DNA of 64,000 nucleotides from Agelaius tricolor (Eukaryota > Chordata > Aves > Passeriformes > Icteridae). The stretch is from contig JALJCS010000006.1 of assembly GCA_023055355.1 (NCBI GenBank), forward strand, positions 32,618,501-32,682,500, given 5' to 3'. Positions 1 through 12,421 of the stretch are shown here, piece by piece (within the stretch, counting starts at the first letter, position 1; every line of letters starts with the position of its first letter). The notes under the pieces are model-generated. The model was not told the DNA's origin and did not search any database. It saw nothing but the letters and a program-made list of their open reading frames with translations. Both the position numbers and the translations under genes were made by a program.

Positions 1-1830
1 TAGTCTCAGGTATACATAACGAGCACAACATAATATACATAAAATTACTGTTTTGGATATGTGATGAAAGGCCTTGTTGAAGCAGATAAGCTCTTGTATT
101 TTTTTATGTCCGTGGAGCTCTTGTGTTACTTTGTGCACTGATTATTTTGCTCCTGTTATGGCTCAGGTTAACGGGGCAAAATTGAAACTCTAAAATAATA
201 CTTAATCTACTATTTTTTACTAAGGTGTCATTTTCGTCTGTAATTAAAATTACTGAGAGTCAGTGTTTCTTTACTAGCCGTTGTATGGGAAATGCAGGTG
301 TTATTTGCCCTTAGAGAGTTAGGAAAGGGCTGGTTGCACTTGTTTGTAGGTTTTTAGGTTGTGATATCAAATGCTATTTCATAAACACAGAGAGATTTTC
401 CAAGGATTTTGCTGAAGGCTGTAGGATTTTCAAAGTAAAACATTGAAAGCTTACAACAATTTCCTTAGCTTAAAAGATGTTTTGCTTTTGGTTCTTGTTT
501 CCGCCTTATACTTTTTTGAGAATTTGTTCAAGAAGTTGGTCCCACACACTACTCCAGAATAAATTCCTTGAGACACTGTCATCAGCAGTGTTTGTATAGG
601 TGTGTGGTTTTAATAATCTCTTCCTTTGAAACAGCTCATGTCGCTGTCGTGCTGCCCTGCCACGTAAGGTGATTTTAAGGCGTGGGGTGAAGCCTCACTT
701 GGCCAGAAGGCTCCACTTTGTGGCAATGTCTTTAGAAGAAGCCAGAAGGAATGAGATTTGAATTTAATTGGGGAAAAAACCTACAAATCCTCTCTTACCT
801 TTGCCAGCTGATTCTGCTTTTCTTTAGCTCTGAATGTTTTCATTGCTCTTACTGGGGTACTGAGACCTCTGCTAGCTCAGGAATTGGGCATGGTTTGATC
901 TCACCTGCAGCTTTCTACCACACATAAACTCTACAAACAGTTTCTATGGCCTTTTTAACCTTTGTAGGGTTTTCTCAAGCAGCTTGCTTTTCTTTCATCT
1001 CAGCTTCTTTCCTTCCTAAGGGCCTTGTCTTTGTGTGCCCCCACTCACCACATCATTTCAATGCAGTTGAAATGTCTGGTCCCAATCACTGTATGTTTGT
1101 GTATTTTAATGTTTTTTGTCCAGGGATGTACTGGGTTCCAAATAGTCATCCTTAAATACACTGCCTAAAGTTAATACTTTAGAGATATGTAATTAATTTG
1201 GCTGATCTTTCCTCATTTAGAGGAAGCTGCCTTTTTTCCTGTTAACTTTGTGGGCTTTTGCCTTTAGTTACTCTCCCATTGCATGCAAGGCAGCATTGTT
1301 CATCACCACCTTTTTCTGAGCTGTACCCAGAAACTAATTTGTCTTTTCAGGGAAATCAACCTGGACCAGGGGCTCCTAGATCTAACATCTGAGTTTTTTT
1401 CCCCTGCTGGTCTAATGTAAAGAATGCTAGTTAATATGCTCAACACAGGGGGCTCTGTAGCATAATAAACAGAATCTGAGACTGGATTTGGGATGCGTTG
1501 TATAGAGCAGCTATAGCAGCAAGCAATTAATTGAGATGTTAGTGTCTTGTATTCCCTCTCTTTTTTCACTTTTCTGTCTTTTTAAGTCTTCCAGTTCTGG
1601 AGTGCTGAAAATACTACCTGAAGAGTAATATTCTGGCTAAGTAAACACTCCAAGATATGGACGATGATATTAGTAGGTCACTTGGTCATGCACTGATACT
1701 GCAAACCAGTAATTCAGTCATGGCCGAACTAGTTTGCAATCATTCCCAGTCCAAATAACTCTCACTTAACTTTTCAGAAAACTTTTATTCAAAAGCAATG
1801 CTCTGTTACTAGGTGCAGAGCTTTACATTA
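1..1830. other. Non-coding sequence, nothing recognised
   Basis: AT-rich unique-looking DNA, probably a 5' CREB5 intron or upstream flank. Small open frames (for example 946-1155) have no recognisable domain. Confidence 0.6.
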
Positions 1831-2092
1831 TGAATGGCCTCAAGTTGCACCAGAAGAGGTTTATCTTGCATATTAGGAAAAATTTCTTCACCAAAAGGGT
1901 TGTCAAGCACTGGAATAAGCTGCCCAGGGAAATGATTGAGTTACCATCCCTGGAGGTAATTGTAATTACAAGATGTGTAGATGTGGCAGCTGGGGACATG
2001 GTTTTGTAGCAGATTTGGCAGTGTTGGGTTAATGGCTCAACTTGATGATCTTAAGGGATTTTTCTAACTTAAACAGTTCCTTGATTCTGTAA
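1831..2092 (+). mobile_element. CR1 LINE, 5'-truncated 3' end
   Basis: Matches the 3' untranslated end of avian CR1 elements: ATTAGGAAAAATTTCTTCAC, then GGGTTGTCAAGCACTGGAAT, CATCCCTGGAGGT and GATGATCTTAAGGG. It stops in a decayed ATTCTGTA version of the usual ATTCTATG terminal repeat. About 260 bp remain, the usual size of 5'-truncated copies, and substitutions are frequent, so it is old. No reverse-transcriptase frame survives. Confidence 0.92.
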
Positions 2093-5000
2093 TAGTAAAT
2101 CATACCTCCATAGGTACTACCCTGAATTAACTTTAGGCAATTGGTTTGGTTACATCTGCTTTTGGTTCTGGTCAAGTCAGTGAACGAGTTTATCACAATT
2201 CTTTTTTAGGTGCCCAGCAGGAACTCCAAAGGTGACCTGAGTGTGTGATGGCAAAGAGCCTGGAATTCTGCTTGTCCAGAAATGACACTGTCTGTGCCAT
2301 TGGGCTTGCCAGTATCTTACTTATATGAAACTTCTCAGAATGGTTGTAAAAACTAAAAGTGGAGCAATGGAGTAGAAACAGATAATCAATTGCTTTGTTC
2401 AGGACTGTCTATTCCTACCTGTTGTTTAACTTCATTACTGAATAAATGCTTTAGGAAGAAGAAATTTTGGTTAAGGGTTTATGATAATTTCAATCACGAC
2501 ATCAACTTCATTTTTTGTGACTTAAAAAAAAGCTCATTTTGCTGGTGATTACTTGGGCATGGGGGAAATGGCATTTGCATATTTTTCCCAAATATGCAAA
2601 TGAAGAGATCAGGATCAACATCTGTAGAGACTTCCATAATTTTCTAGAGTGCGCAAAATGAGGGAAAAGAAGGGATTCTGTAGTTAAAAACAAGTTAAGG
2701 AATTTTCCTTCTTTTCTCTACTTCCATCCTTAAGTGTATCAGTGTAGCACTTTAAAGTTGTTTTATATCTGTTATTAAATAAGTCCAGTGTAAATTTCTT
2801 TTACTGGATGTGTGACGGAAAAGTATTTTAAAAAGGCAGTGGGAGATCAAAATGAATGATGTAAAACTTAAACCACTTTCTCCAATTCCTGTACTGCCCT
2901 TTCATTCTTCAGTGCTAGTAAAGCAGTACATGGACTCAGGCATGAAAATGGGTTAAATTTGAGTACTTGATGGTTTTTCACAAAAAGTGAGAGAAAGCAG
3001 TAATCTAACATTTTGATGAGAATCTTTAAAAGACAAGCTTCTGTAAATAATTTGCTATGAAAGTAGAAAGGATCAAAAGAGCCATGGGTTTTATGACTGG
3101 GTAAGTAGAATTACATTCTTGTGGATTTCAAAAATATCATAGTAGAGCCTAATTCTCCACTCACCCTGATACAAATCTGGAGCAACTCTATAGAAATCTG
3201 TGGAGTTACCAACTGCAATAATACTCATTGAAAAGAAAATTAGATTCACGGGGTCTATTCTGAACATAGCCTATCAGCTGTGCACTGTGCAAGTCCCATT
3301 ATTGAAGTAATAGCCTTACATGTCACGTTAGGGACGGCTGTTTCCCCAAGATGAACATGTTTGCAGCTCTCCTCATCTTGTGGCTACTTTTTAAGGGGGC
3401 AGGGGGATATTGAGAATACTTATTTTCTGCTCAATTAATATTCCTTCCGTGCACTCTCCTTCCTCTCACGCGCTTTATGTGTGGGTGCGCAGTCTGCACT
3501 CTCCATCATCTATCTGTCTGTGTCTCTTTGGCTGTGACAGTCACCACTCTGGCCTCAGGCTTGCACAACATAGATGAAAAGCCCACCAAGCTTTTCAGTT
3601 AAACATGGCAGGATATAATTCTGCTCCTAAATATGATGTGCACTTTCACGATTAACGACGCAGCTGTGAATTGGAAGTAACACCTTAGACTTCGGTTACA
3701 TTTTTTACGTGGAGGTTTTAGGTTTTCTTTCAGCATCTGAAAAAAAGGAGGCGATAGAGGGCAAAAGAAGCGAGGAGGCACTGTGGCTCGGCAGTTTTAA
3801 TAAATTGGAGTATTTGTCTGCAGCACTGCATAAAGCAACACCCAGGACACTCGAGCATCTTGCATAGCTCCCAAGCTGGCCTGAGAGTGGGAACAAAGTC
3901 TTTGAGAAATGGGGGAAAAATGTCATCACTGCCTGAGCTGCTCTGATTTTGTTTTTTAAACAGCAATAAACAGGGAATTTTGAGTAAAGAAAAACATTGT
4001 AAAGAGTGATAAATAGGCAGTGTCCTGTGTACAACTCACACTTTGCCCAGGCCTAATCATGTACACTTACTTGCTTCCAATTTTCTTCATTTGGCCCAGC
4101 ATATGTGGGGTCAGCTCTGTTTCTTTTGAAATTGGTATAAATTGCTTGACTTTTCTGAAACTGTGTGGAGTGAGGGTATGGCCCACGGTTGATTATTAAT
4201 GGCACACAAAGGGCATCTTCTGTGTATATTCTTTTGTGAGAAGATACAACAAATATTTTTAGGCCCTATAACCACTCTGGTGTGCAAAGTCTCTGGATCC
4301 CTAATAATCCAGAGGTTAATTTATAAAAAAAAAAAAAAGAAACAAACCCACAACTATTATTTCATTGCCAAACATTTTTAAAAAGCACTATTTATGTAGG
4401 CCCTATATAAGCACACATTGTTTTATGTTCCTTCTGCTGGCTTTGCGTTTGACTAAACCATTATTCTCGAAGCGCTGCTGTGCTGAGATCATCAGTGATG
4501 ATGGTGTGAAAACAAACAAGTTTTAGCATGAGAAGTCACTATATAATTTGACAGGGAGGTTGTCAGCACCAAAACATCTACATTCATTTCATCTCTGGTC
4601 AAAGCAAAATAAAAATCAGATGGCTAATGAGGAAAAAAACATTCTTAGGAGGAAAGAAAGAGGATTGGATCTAATTCTGCAAGGTGCCATGTCAATCAAA
4701 AGTAGGACCAATCTTAATTCCCACTGAGGTCAATGGTTGCTCAGAGCACTCAGGGACTAGTGTCATTGGGCACCTTTTCTCCAAAGTTTAGTAAAATTGC
4801 TGAGATGAAACTCAATTCTTCATTAAGTCAAGCTGCTAACAAGTTATTGGGAGTAAAGCTCTCTTTGTTAAAAATCAAGATATGCTTCAGCTCCTCAAGA
4901 GAGAGCTAAAAAAAGTATGTGCTCTAATTCTGTAGCCTTCAAGGAGTCCTTCAACGTGAAGAGCTCTGCATATACCTTAATGGTACAAAAATCCTGCTTC

Positions 5001-8000
5001 GGAGAAAAACATTTCTGGCCTCTGTTACATTACACAAAATAGGGAATTTTATTCTTTTGAAAGTGACCTTTAATGTTATCAAGAATGATTTTGTATTCCC
5101 TAGTGTTAAGTTAAAAAGCTTTGGGACTAATGAATGTAGCTCTATGTGTAGTCAAATAGGTCCTGTAAAAAATAAGCTATCAGCTATGTGAGCTATGTGC
5201 ATGCCCCCCAACATTTTTTTCTTTGTTCCTCAGCAAAAATTATACTGGTCTGTTTTTAACAGGAACAGTTAAAGTCAATGGATTCCAGATGAGTCAACCA
5301 ACTTAATAATACCCTAAAATTTAGGAGTTCCAGATAGTTTATTTTACTGCTATGCAGTGGCCTTACACCTGAACCTCTTACTGGATTATCTGAATTGAGT
5401 GGAGCTTGCAGGACACACAAGCAAACACTGGGAAACATTGCTCTCTCTGTAGCAGTCAGGACTCTACATGTTGTATTTTCTCTCTCATGTTGTCTGATTC
5501 TATACGAATTTTCTTGCCAAAAAGCTGCTATTCCAAAATATTGAGACAGCCTATTTCTAGGCTGTCAGTCTTCCAGTTTTCATTTCAGAGTTTTGAGTCA
5601 GTGCACTGTCAGCCAAAAGCTTTTCAGCAGGCTGAAAGCTTTTAGGCACAGAAGGAGCTTAGAAGAAATATTTTCAGCATTGTAATTAATTCTAAATTAA
5701 TTTATGATGAGGACAATAAGAGGCATGATGATGACTGTTTTATCAAACTAGTCATGAAAATAGATTTGATTTTCTTTTTAAATTTGAGTTTGCTCTGTTG
5801 GTGTCAGATAGCTTAAATGTACTGAGGATGCCTTGCAAGCGAAGCGTAGCTTTGACATACTGGATATGCAGAGGTCCTTGTTGTATGTCTTCTTTCAAGG
5901 AAACGGCCTTCCTTGAACAGGGAAAAATGTGGCATTGGGAGTGCTGCTGAGCCATGTGGCTGTATGACTGTGGCAGTGAGATCCTCTCCCAACTAATAAA
6001 ATTGTGGCCACCAGAGTTCAGGTGCTTTTGGAAAGCCCAAGCAGGATTTCAAACAAATTTCTCAATTGGCTCCAGTGCTTAGAAAATACTGGACAGGCGA
6101 ATGCCCATGTCTACATTTATAGAGAGGTATGTGCTCATTAGCACCTGGAATGGGCAGGTATTGCATGGAGGATGCATTTTGTAAAATATCAATTTTTTTT
6201 GTATCCTGACATCACAGAATTTTAAGAGAAAAACCAAGTCTGCAGTTCGGCAACTGGTTTGTACAGACGGACTCGTGTTTACACAATAAAGGATACACAG
6301 CAGTAAATTGTATAGCTTATTGTTAGGTGAGAAAGAGGTAAAAGCCAGTGATCCATGACATGGAAATAACATTTTTTATAAAGGTTGGTTGTGAAAGAGT
6401 TAAATGAAAATCTAAACAGGAGTACTTTTTCCGGCCTTTTGCAATTCTGTGAATACCACTTTCCTCACATACCTAGTGCCTTCCTACTAACCATCTTCAA
6501 AATATATGCTAAAAAAGAATCAACCTTTTGGTGCCCACATTAAAATGCCACTTATTTCTCCACCTAATGCCTGACTCTACCTGTGCTCTCAAGCATGGTG
6601 GGTGTGAGATGGTCGAAGAAGCAGCAAGGTCCTGACAGAGCCTCTTGTCTCTTGCTAAGCCCCATATTTAGCACAGAGGGGATTTCCTTGCCGTTGTGTA
6701 GAGAAGACAGTTGGGCCACAAGGTTTTTTCTGCACCCCATCCAACCCTGAGTTAAATCAAGTAGCAGTTGCCAGGAGTTAAAGATGGTGGCCTCTGAGCA
6801 GCCTCTTTGGCCTTTGCAGCCAGGCTAGCGACATTTTTCGAGGGAAAAATATACTCACCAAAGATTTTCACACAAAGAATTTTACTGAAAAGGGAATGGA
6901 GGCCTAAAAGTATTCACTGTTAAAGATCAAAATTTCTGAGTAGCTTCAGCCAAAATAAAAGGGGAGAAAATTATATGAAAAAGTCAAAATACTCTATTTC
7001 AACATTTTTTCAAAATGAGGTTCATCTCCTTTGAAAATTTATTTATATTAAGGAAGACATAAGGCACTACATCTTTCAGAGGTTTGTTTTTTTTTTTTTG
7101 TGATGAATAAAGTCTTTCAGGTTGATGCAAACACTTTCATGTTTATCTGCATTCATTTCTCTGCTCTTGGCTTGGGAGGCTGGGGTCTCTTTATCTTTCT
7201 TATCTGAACAATATGGTCTGTGCATATAAGACAGGGACAAGCTCCTGGAAAGCTGTGTTGTTTGAGAACTTCAAATAGCTGGGTAGAGGCCTTTTGTTGG
7301 CCACATCTCCCAAATATTTCCTAAGACTTGGTCTGGTCTGATCTGGCTGGAACAGGGAAGATGATTGCCTTCCCTGGAGGGCATTGCAAAATCAATGTAA
7401 TCAACTGACGGGATCGGAAAAAGATTGGCTGAAAGAAACCAAGTTTTGGTATAGCACCTTTGCTGAGAGTAAATGTGGGAGAGGCTGTCCTCTATTAAGA
7501 ATACTGTCAGAAATATCTTGGACATTTTTGAATTAAGTCATTGCATAATTGGTAAAATTCAGAAATTGGAGTAGAAATTGGAGTAAATTTTTTTAGTTAT
7601 GCTTTTTAGTTATGCTACTGGCTTAGGTTTTTAGGGTCTTTTAAAACATATTTCTTCTTTATGGGAAAGGTAGATGACTTAAATGGATTTCTCTTACTGG
7701 GAATTATCTGGTGGAAGTTCTGATTAATTTGAATATTCCAGGATGGATTAAAAGGGAGCTGAAGGAACAATTAATGCTTCCTAGGTATGGCTTCTTTTTT
7801 TTTTTTCCTTTGAGCAGATTAGTTTCTCATTTTTTATCAGGAGACATACTGACATACTAGGATTTGATGAGGAAGAAATTCTGGCTTATTCTAGTTGTGT
7901 GGAATTGCTTTTCTTAGACCATGTAAAATATTTAATCTCCATATGATGGCTCTTTAACTTGTCTTTTCAAATGTGTGTTTTGGTGGTTTGATGGTATGTA

Positions 8001-9747
8001 GAACATTTCCTTCCTGTACTTCAGCATTTCTAACCAAAATCTGAGTATGTTTGAAACCTTAGCTTATTCACACTTCCTAATCATAATCCCTTTGGTTTCC
8101 TTGTCAGCACCTTTGTGGTATTTCTCTGGACACCTCTATCTAATATCTCCAGAGGTTATTCTACAGAGTAACCTTTGACAAGATCTATTACTTGCTACTT
8201 ACTGCTTTTAGCAAGGTGAAAAGAGGTCAGTCTCTGTAAAAGGCAGGCATTATTAGAAGACTGCTGTAGAGTCTCTTGGTGGCTTGTCCATCTCTTCTAG
8301 CAACACTGCAAATCAGTTCAGGCACCTCCTCTACAGCACAAAGAAAATTACATTTTTGACTGGGTACGATCATATGTAGGTAATGCATGTCCTTGGGAAA
8401 GGGGCTCCTTTGTGCATTACAAAGCCCCAGGTGGTTTCTGTGTCAAGGCTGAAACACAGTGATGCACTCACTGGAATCTGTGGGATTTTTGCTGTCAGCT
8501 TCAAGAGTAACGGGACTTCAGCCTGTTAGTTTTTGTATGATCCATTTAATTGAACTTCATGGCCAATGCTAATGATGTTTGCTGCTGCCTTGAGTTGAAT
8601 TGATAATTTCGTTACCTGTCCTGTCAGAATTCAGGATCTTCTAAATGAAGGTTGGTGTTGTCTGTTTCTTTAACCACATTAAGATGTAAAAGCTACCTCT
8701 TTCTGATTTGAAAAACACAGTTTGCAAAATCTCATTTTGCAATGTTACTCTCTCAAAAAAGTAACTACAAGATAATTTTGGCCGACGATACAAAATCCTA
8801 GAAATTAGAAAAAACATATTTTCTTCCAGATTAATTAAAAAGATGACAAATTTCTCAGGAGACTTTAGACAGATCCCAGAGGTGTTGAAAATACAATTTA
8901 AAATGAATGTCTAGTCAGTTTATCTGCGTGCATCCTCTAGAAATGAATGAAAAATCTTCCCAGGTAGCTTTGAAATATCTCAGTCTCAGGTTTTGTCAAT
9001 GAAGGTAGCCTGGTTGTATCAGTTACTGATCACATGAAAAACATGTGTTTTCATGGTTTCTGTACATGTAAATTCTACAAAAGCTACTGGTATACCTTTC
9101 ATATGCAAATAGTTACAATGCAGGGAAAAATGCCTTCTGTTTGAGCTTTAACAATAAATGATAAGTAAGGATTTTTCCTCTCATCCCCAAACACTGAAAT
9201 CCAGGCTAACTTGTTGCTAACATGGCTTTCACTTTCTGTCCATAGTCTACCAATTAAGCACATGCAGATAGTGACTGAAATGCTCTGTCTTGGAGTAGAA
9301 TTTAAATTTGATTTACCTAATGGGATCCCATTGCCACATGACTACTGTATGTGTATGGGAAGCTGGGAAGCTGGGCCTGAGCTCTTTGCAAAAATTAGGC
9401 ATGATAGCTGTCTGAGAATATTTAAAAGTATATAGGAAGAACAGGGTATAAATGTGAAATATGTATTACTTCTTTTGCTTCCAATAAGAAAATGAATAAT
9501 GAAGAGAAGTAATGTTTTTTTCAGTGTGATCATATAGAGGTTAAAATATAAACTGCCAAGGCAAAACAACTTTCTGCAAGATGAAAAAGAGGTTTCTGTG
9601 AAGTGTGGTGGTTCCTGATGTTCTGCTTGTTTTCTGTGTTAGCAACCTCTCAAAAATTAATTCACTAAGAATTTACCTGTAGGAGTGCTTGGCATATTCC
9701 TTTTTTCCAAGCCTGCTCTTTATTTTTAAGCATGCAGAGAAGTACTC
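2093..9747. other. Non-coding sequence, no gene recognised
   Basis: AT-rich, with scattered short T and A runs. It contains the octamer inverted repeat at 2572 and a stretch around 4420-4640 with an ATCATCAGTGATGAT near-palindrome that could be conserved non-coding DNA. No gene, RNA or mobile element was recognised. Confidence 0.6.
2572..2602. promoter_or_regulatory. Inverted pair of POU octamer motifs
   Basis: CATTTGCATAT (2572-2582) and ATATGCAAATG (2592-2602) form a perfect 11-bp inverted repeat with a 9-bp spacer. Each arm contains the octamer ATGCAAAT, the site bound by OCT/POU-domain factors. Function is inferred from motif only. Confidence 0.4.
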
Positions 9748-9770
9748 GTGTGTGTGTGTATGTGTGTGTA
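9748..9770. repeat. GT dinucleotide repeat
   Basis: Short GT tract with a single A interruption (GTGTATGTG). Confidence 0.9.
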
Positions 9771-10573
9771 ATTTTAGTTTTATTTTTTAATTGCATCTTC
9801 CCCTTTGGTTCAAACTCTGTAGCTGGAGATTAAATAATTAACCAAGTGAATTGGCCTTGCACTCCAGTGTTACAACCCAAAGCTGTAGCCTGTGGTTACA
9901 GTTAAGGGCTCTATCCTTGCAGAGATGAGCAAGTGTTTGCAGAACATTCCTTTGAGACTGAACCCAAGAGAATGAGACCAAGAGGTTGTCAGGCAACTAG
10001 ATGCATCAACATGGCAGAGCAGGAGAAGTATATACAAATCCTTACTTACAGAGGTGGAAGACCTTGCAGACAATTTCCTGGTCTGTTTTTGGAGTGAGAA
10101 ACGTAAAGACTTTCTAGTGGGGATGTTGGAGGCAGGAGGTGGTGTAGAACCAGGGTAGGACTAGCCAACAGTGGGTGAAATTTGCTTCTTTCTCAAGGCC
10201 TTTGGGTTTTGTGGAGGCTCTGAAAAGAGCCGTGAAGTCATCCTCCACAGGTGGAACTCTTCCCTGCTAGAAGCTGCTGACCTTATACAGTAAATTAAGT
10301 CTCAACACAAATTTAGTACCTTGTACATTTTAAGTTCCAGCCACCAAAGTAAGGTGCTGTCAGAACAGAGAGTAATTGCTGCTCTATTTTCACTAAGATA
10401 TGGTAACTCACGGTTGATGAATAACATCTGACTTATATTCTGTCTGAAAAGCTTGTATATGTGCTTCTTTGTTTGTTTATTTTATTTCTCTCCCTAGACC
10501 AGCCACAAAACCCCTACTGCTCATCAGTGCAAAACCTTGCACTGACTGAAGGGGGAATTCCATGCACAACGGC

Positions 10574-10574
<1 letters not shown>
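9771..10574. other. Non-coding sequence before the A55 run
   Basis: No exon, RNA gene or repeat family recognised. Confidence 0.6.

Positions 10575-10629
<55 letters not shown>
10575..10629. repeat. Poly(A) run of 55 bases
   Basis: An uninterrupted A55 followed by G-A10-G-A7. It is the longest homopolymer in the window. The sequence before it is not a known element to me. Length in the assembly may not be exact because homopolymers this long are error-prone. Confidence 0.95.
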
Positions 10630-10631
<2 letters not shown>

Positions 10632-11744
10632 AAAAAAAAAGAAAAAAAGCAGACCCTGTAGTGAGGGAGAAAAGGAGAAAAAAGGGTTTCTGTTTCTTCT
10701 CATCTGCTTCCATGCTTCCTTTTACTCAAGATTTTCAAATGTTATCAATGTTAGAAACTCTGTATGTCCCATTTTTATTGCATTAATGCTGTAAGGCAGA
10801 TTTGCATGGATTTTACAGTTTGTTTCAAACAAGAAAAAAGCCTCTGCATGATGGGCAAACTATCACTTAAAATCAAACTCCTGCTGATCAGTTCCCTGAA
10901 CCAAGTGGTAGGTGGCACCCAGCTTTGCTACAGCCCCAGAATTTGATGGCTGGGCTGTCTCTCTGCTGAACTACCAAACTCCTTATTAACTGTAAAAGAC
11001 TGTGAAGCTGTAATTACAGAGAGTGTAAGTAGCTGCAGTGGAAGGTAAAGGCCAAAGAAATTAAGAGTTCAAATAAAAGAAGGAAAAGACTCAGTGAATC
11101 CTTGTGTGTGTGATGATTGAGAAGATTGATTCCCTCAATGGTCAGCTTTTGTTTGTGAAGAACTTGCTTGTGAAAATTTTGACCAATCTAAGTGCATTTT
11201 ATACTTTGATAAAGGTACCCGTGTGATGGTCAACTTTATGGCAAATCAAATTACAGCTACAGATCTGTTAACTGTGGAGAAACTCACAACTCTCTACCTC
11301 TCCACCACATGTACCTATGATAGGTCAAAAAAAGGGATTTCTTAAAAAATATTTGCTTTCACTTTAAGTGACAGTTGGAAATGGGAGGTCTGTTTGGTCC
11401 AGCTGGGTGCCTGCTTGTCCCCGTGGGTATGGCTTTTCCAAGTGATGGTTGATGATGCGCTTGGTTTGAATGAGCTGGAGCAGAAATCTGAGACCTGCAG
11501 GGACCTGAGGGTCTCCATCAAGAATTTGGGCTGTGTTAGCTCTTGCCACTCAGCTGCTTCCTGACTGGGAGGATGTATCTGTCCTCCCTTTTGGACAGGG
11601 GGAAGGCACATCCCTTGCCCTGCTTGTCCCTGTAACTTTCTCAGTTACAGGATCTGCCTGGGCTCCCTGCACCCACACAAGCTGTGCCACATCTATCAGG
11701 GAATTCCCCCAACTCTAGGGTCATCAAAATTACATATAAACATG
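10630..11744. other. Non-coding sequence between A55 and the ERVK-like LTR
   Basis: No exon or repeat family recognised. The overlapping minus-strand frames at 11342-11611 look like chance. Confidence 0.6.
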
Positions 11745-11750
11745 GTGTCC
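11745..11750. repeat. Target-site duplication, left copy
   Basis: GTGTCC directly before the LTR; identical to 12416-12421. Confidence 0.85.
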
Positions 11751-12415
11751 TGTCCCAGTCTCTCTGCAAGCCTCTCAAGTCCCTGGGCCTTACCCGGGTC
11801 GGCAGAGAGTGGGGGGGGTGACCCCACCACGGCCGACTGCGGGGAGACACTCTCTGTGCCCCGAGGGTGCTGAGGGCACTCAGGCTGGTTGCCTTCGTTG
11901 CAGCAGAGACGACCGAGACGTCGGTGGAAGAGGAAAGGGGCCGACTCCCAGCAGGGGATATTCCAAGGTTTATTAAGGAGTCCCGAGGGAGCTCCTATAC
12001 CTCAGGGGGTCCTCCTGCCGAGAGCACTGGGGGATGTTCGGAGCTTACATTTAAAGGGGGGAGGAAACTAACATAGATAAAATCCTACTGACCAATAGGT
12101 ATCTCTGGGGGATGGGTGCTGGGGGGACAGACATACAAAACAGCGTATGGGGCAGGACTTGGGGGTTGACCCTTGGCCCCTGGCTAATCACTCGACAACT
12201 TGGACCGAAACTTCTAGGTAGGGGGCTGGGATGTCGAGGTGACTGGCAGAGAGCCAGGGTGGGGGTTTTGGAGATCTTATCCCAGGAAAGGGATAACACA
12301 AGTAGAGGGAAAAGGAGGGGGGGGGTACAGTCTGGGATAAACCATTTGGGAAAAACATGGGGATACAAAACCAACTACTTCAAAGTATTACAAAATAGAA
12401 GAACGCACTACAACA
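11751..12415 (-). mobile_element. Solo LTR of a class II (ERVK-like) endogenous retrovirus
   Basis: A 665-bp element starting TGTCCCAG and ending CTACAACA, flanked by a perfect 6-bp target duplication GTGTCC (11745-11750 and 12416-12421). TG...CA ends with a 6-bp duplication are typical of beta-retrovirus-like (ERVK) elements. Read on the minus strand it has a TATA-like TATAGGAG near 11995-12002 and then a poly(A) signal AATAAA (11969-11974), so U3 lies on the right and U5 on the left. The composition is GC- and CpG-rich with G-runs, unlike its surroundings. No gag, pol or env sequence lies next to it, so it is a solo LTR left by recombination. Open frames in it are not genes. Family name cannot be given without a repeat library. 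Confidence 0.88.
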
Positions 12416-12421
12416 GTGTCC
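12416..12421. repeat. Target-site duplication, right copy
   Basis: GTGTCC directly after the LTR; identical to 11745-11750. Confidence 0.85.

Noticed and set aside
10461..10786. Poly-Lys and poly-Phe open frames
   Set aside because: Produced by the A55 run.
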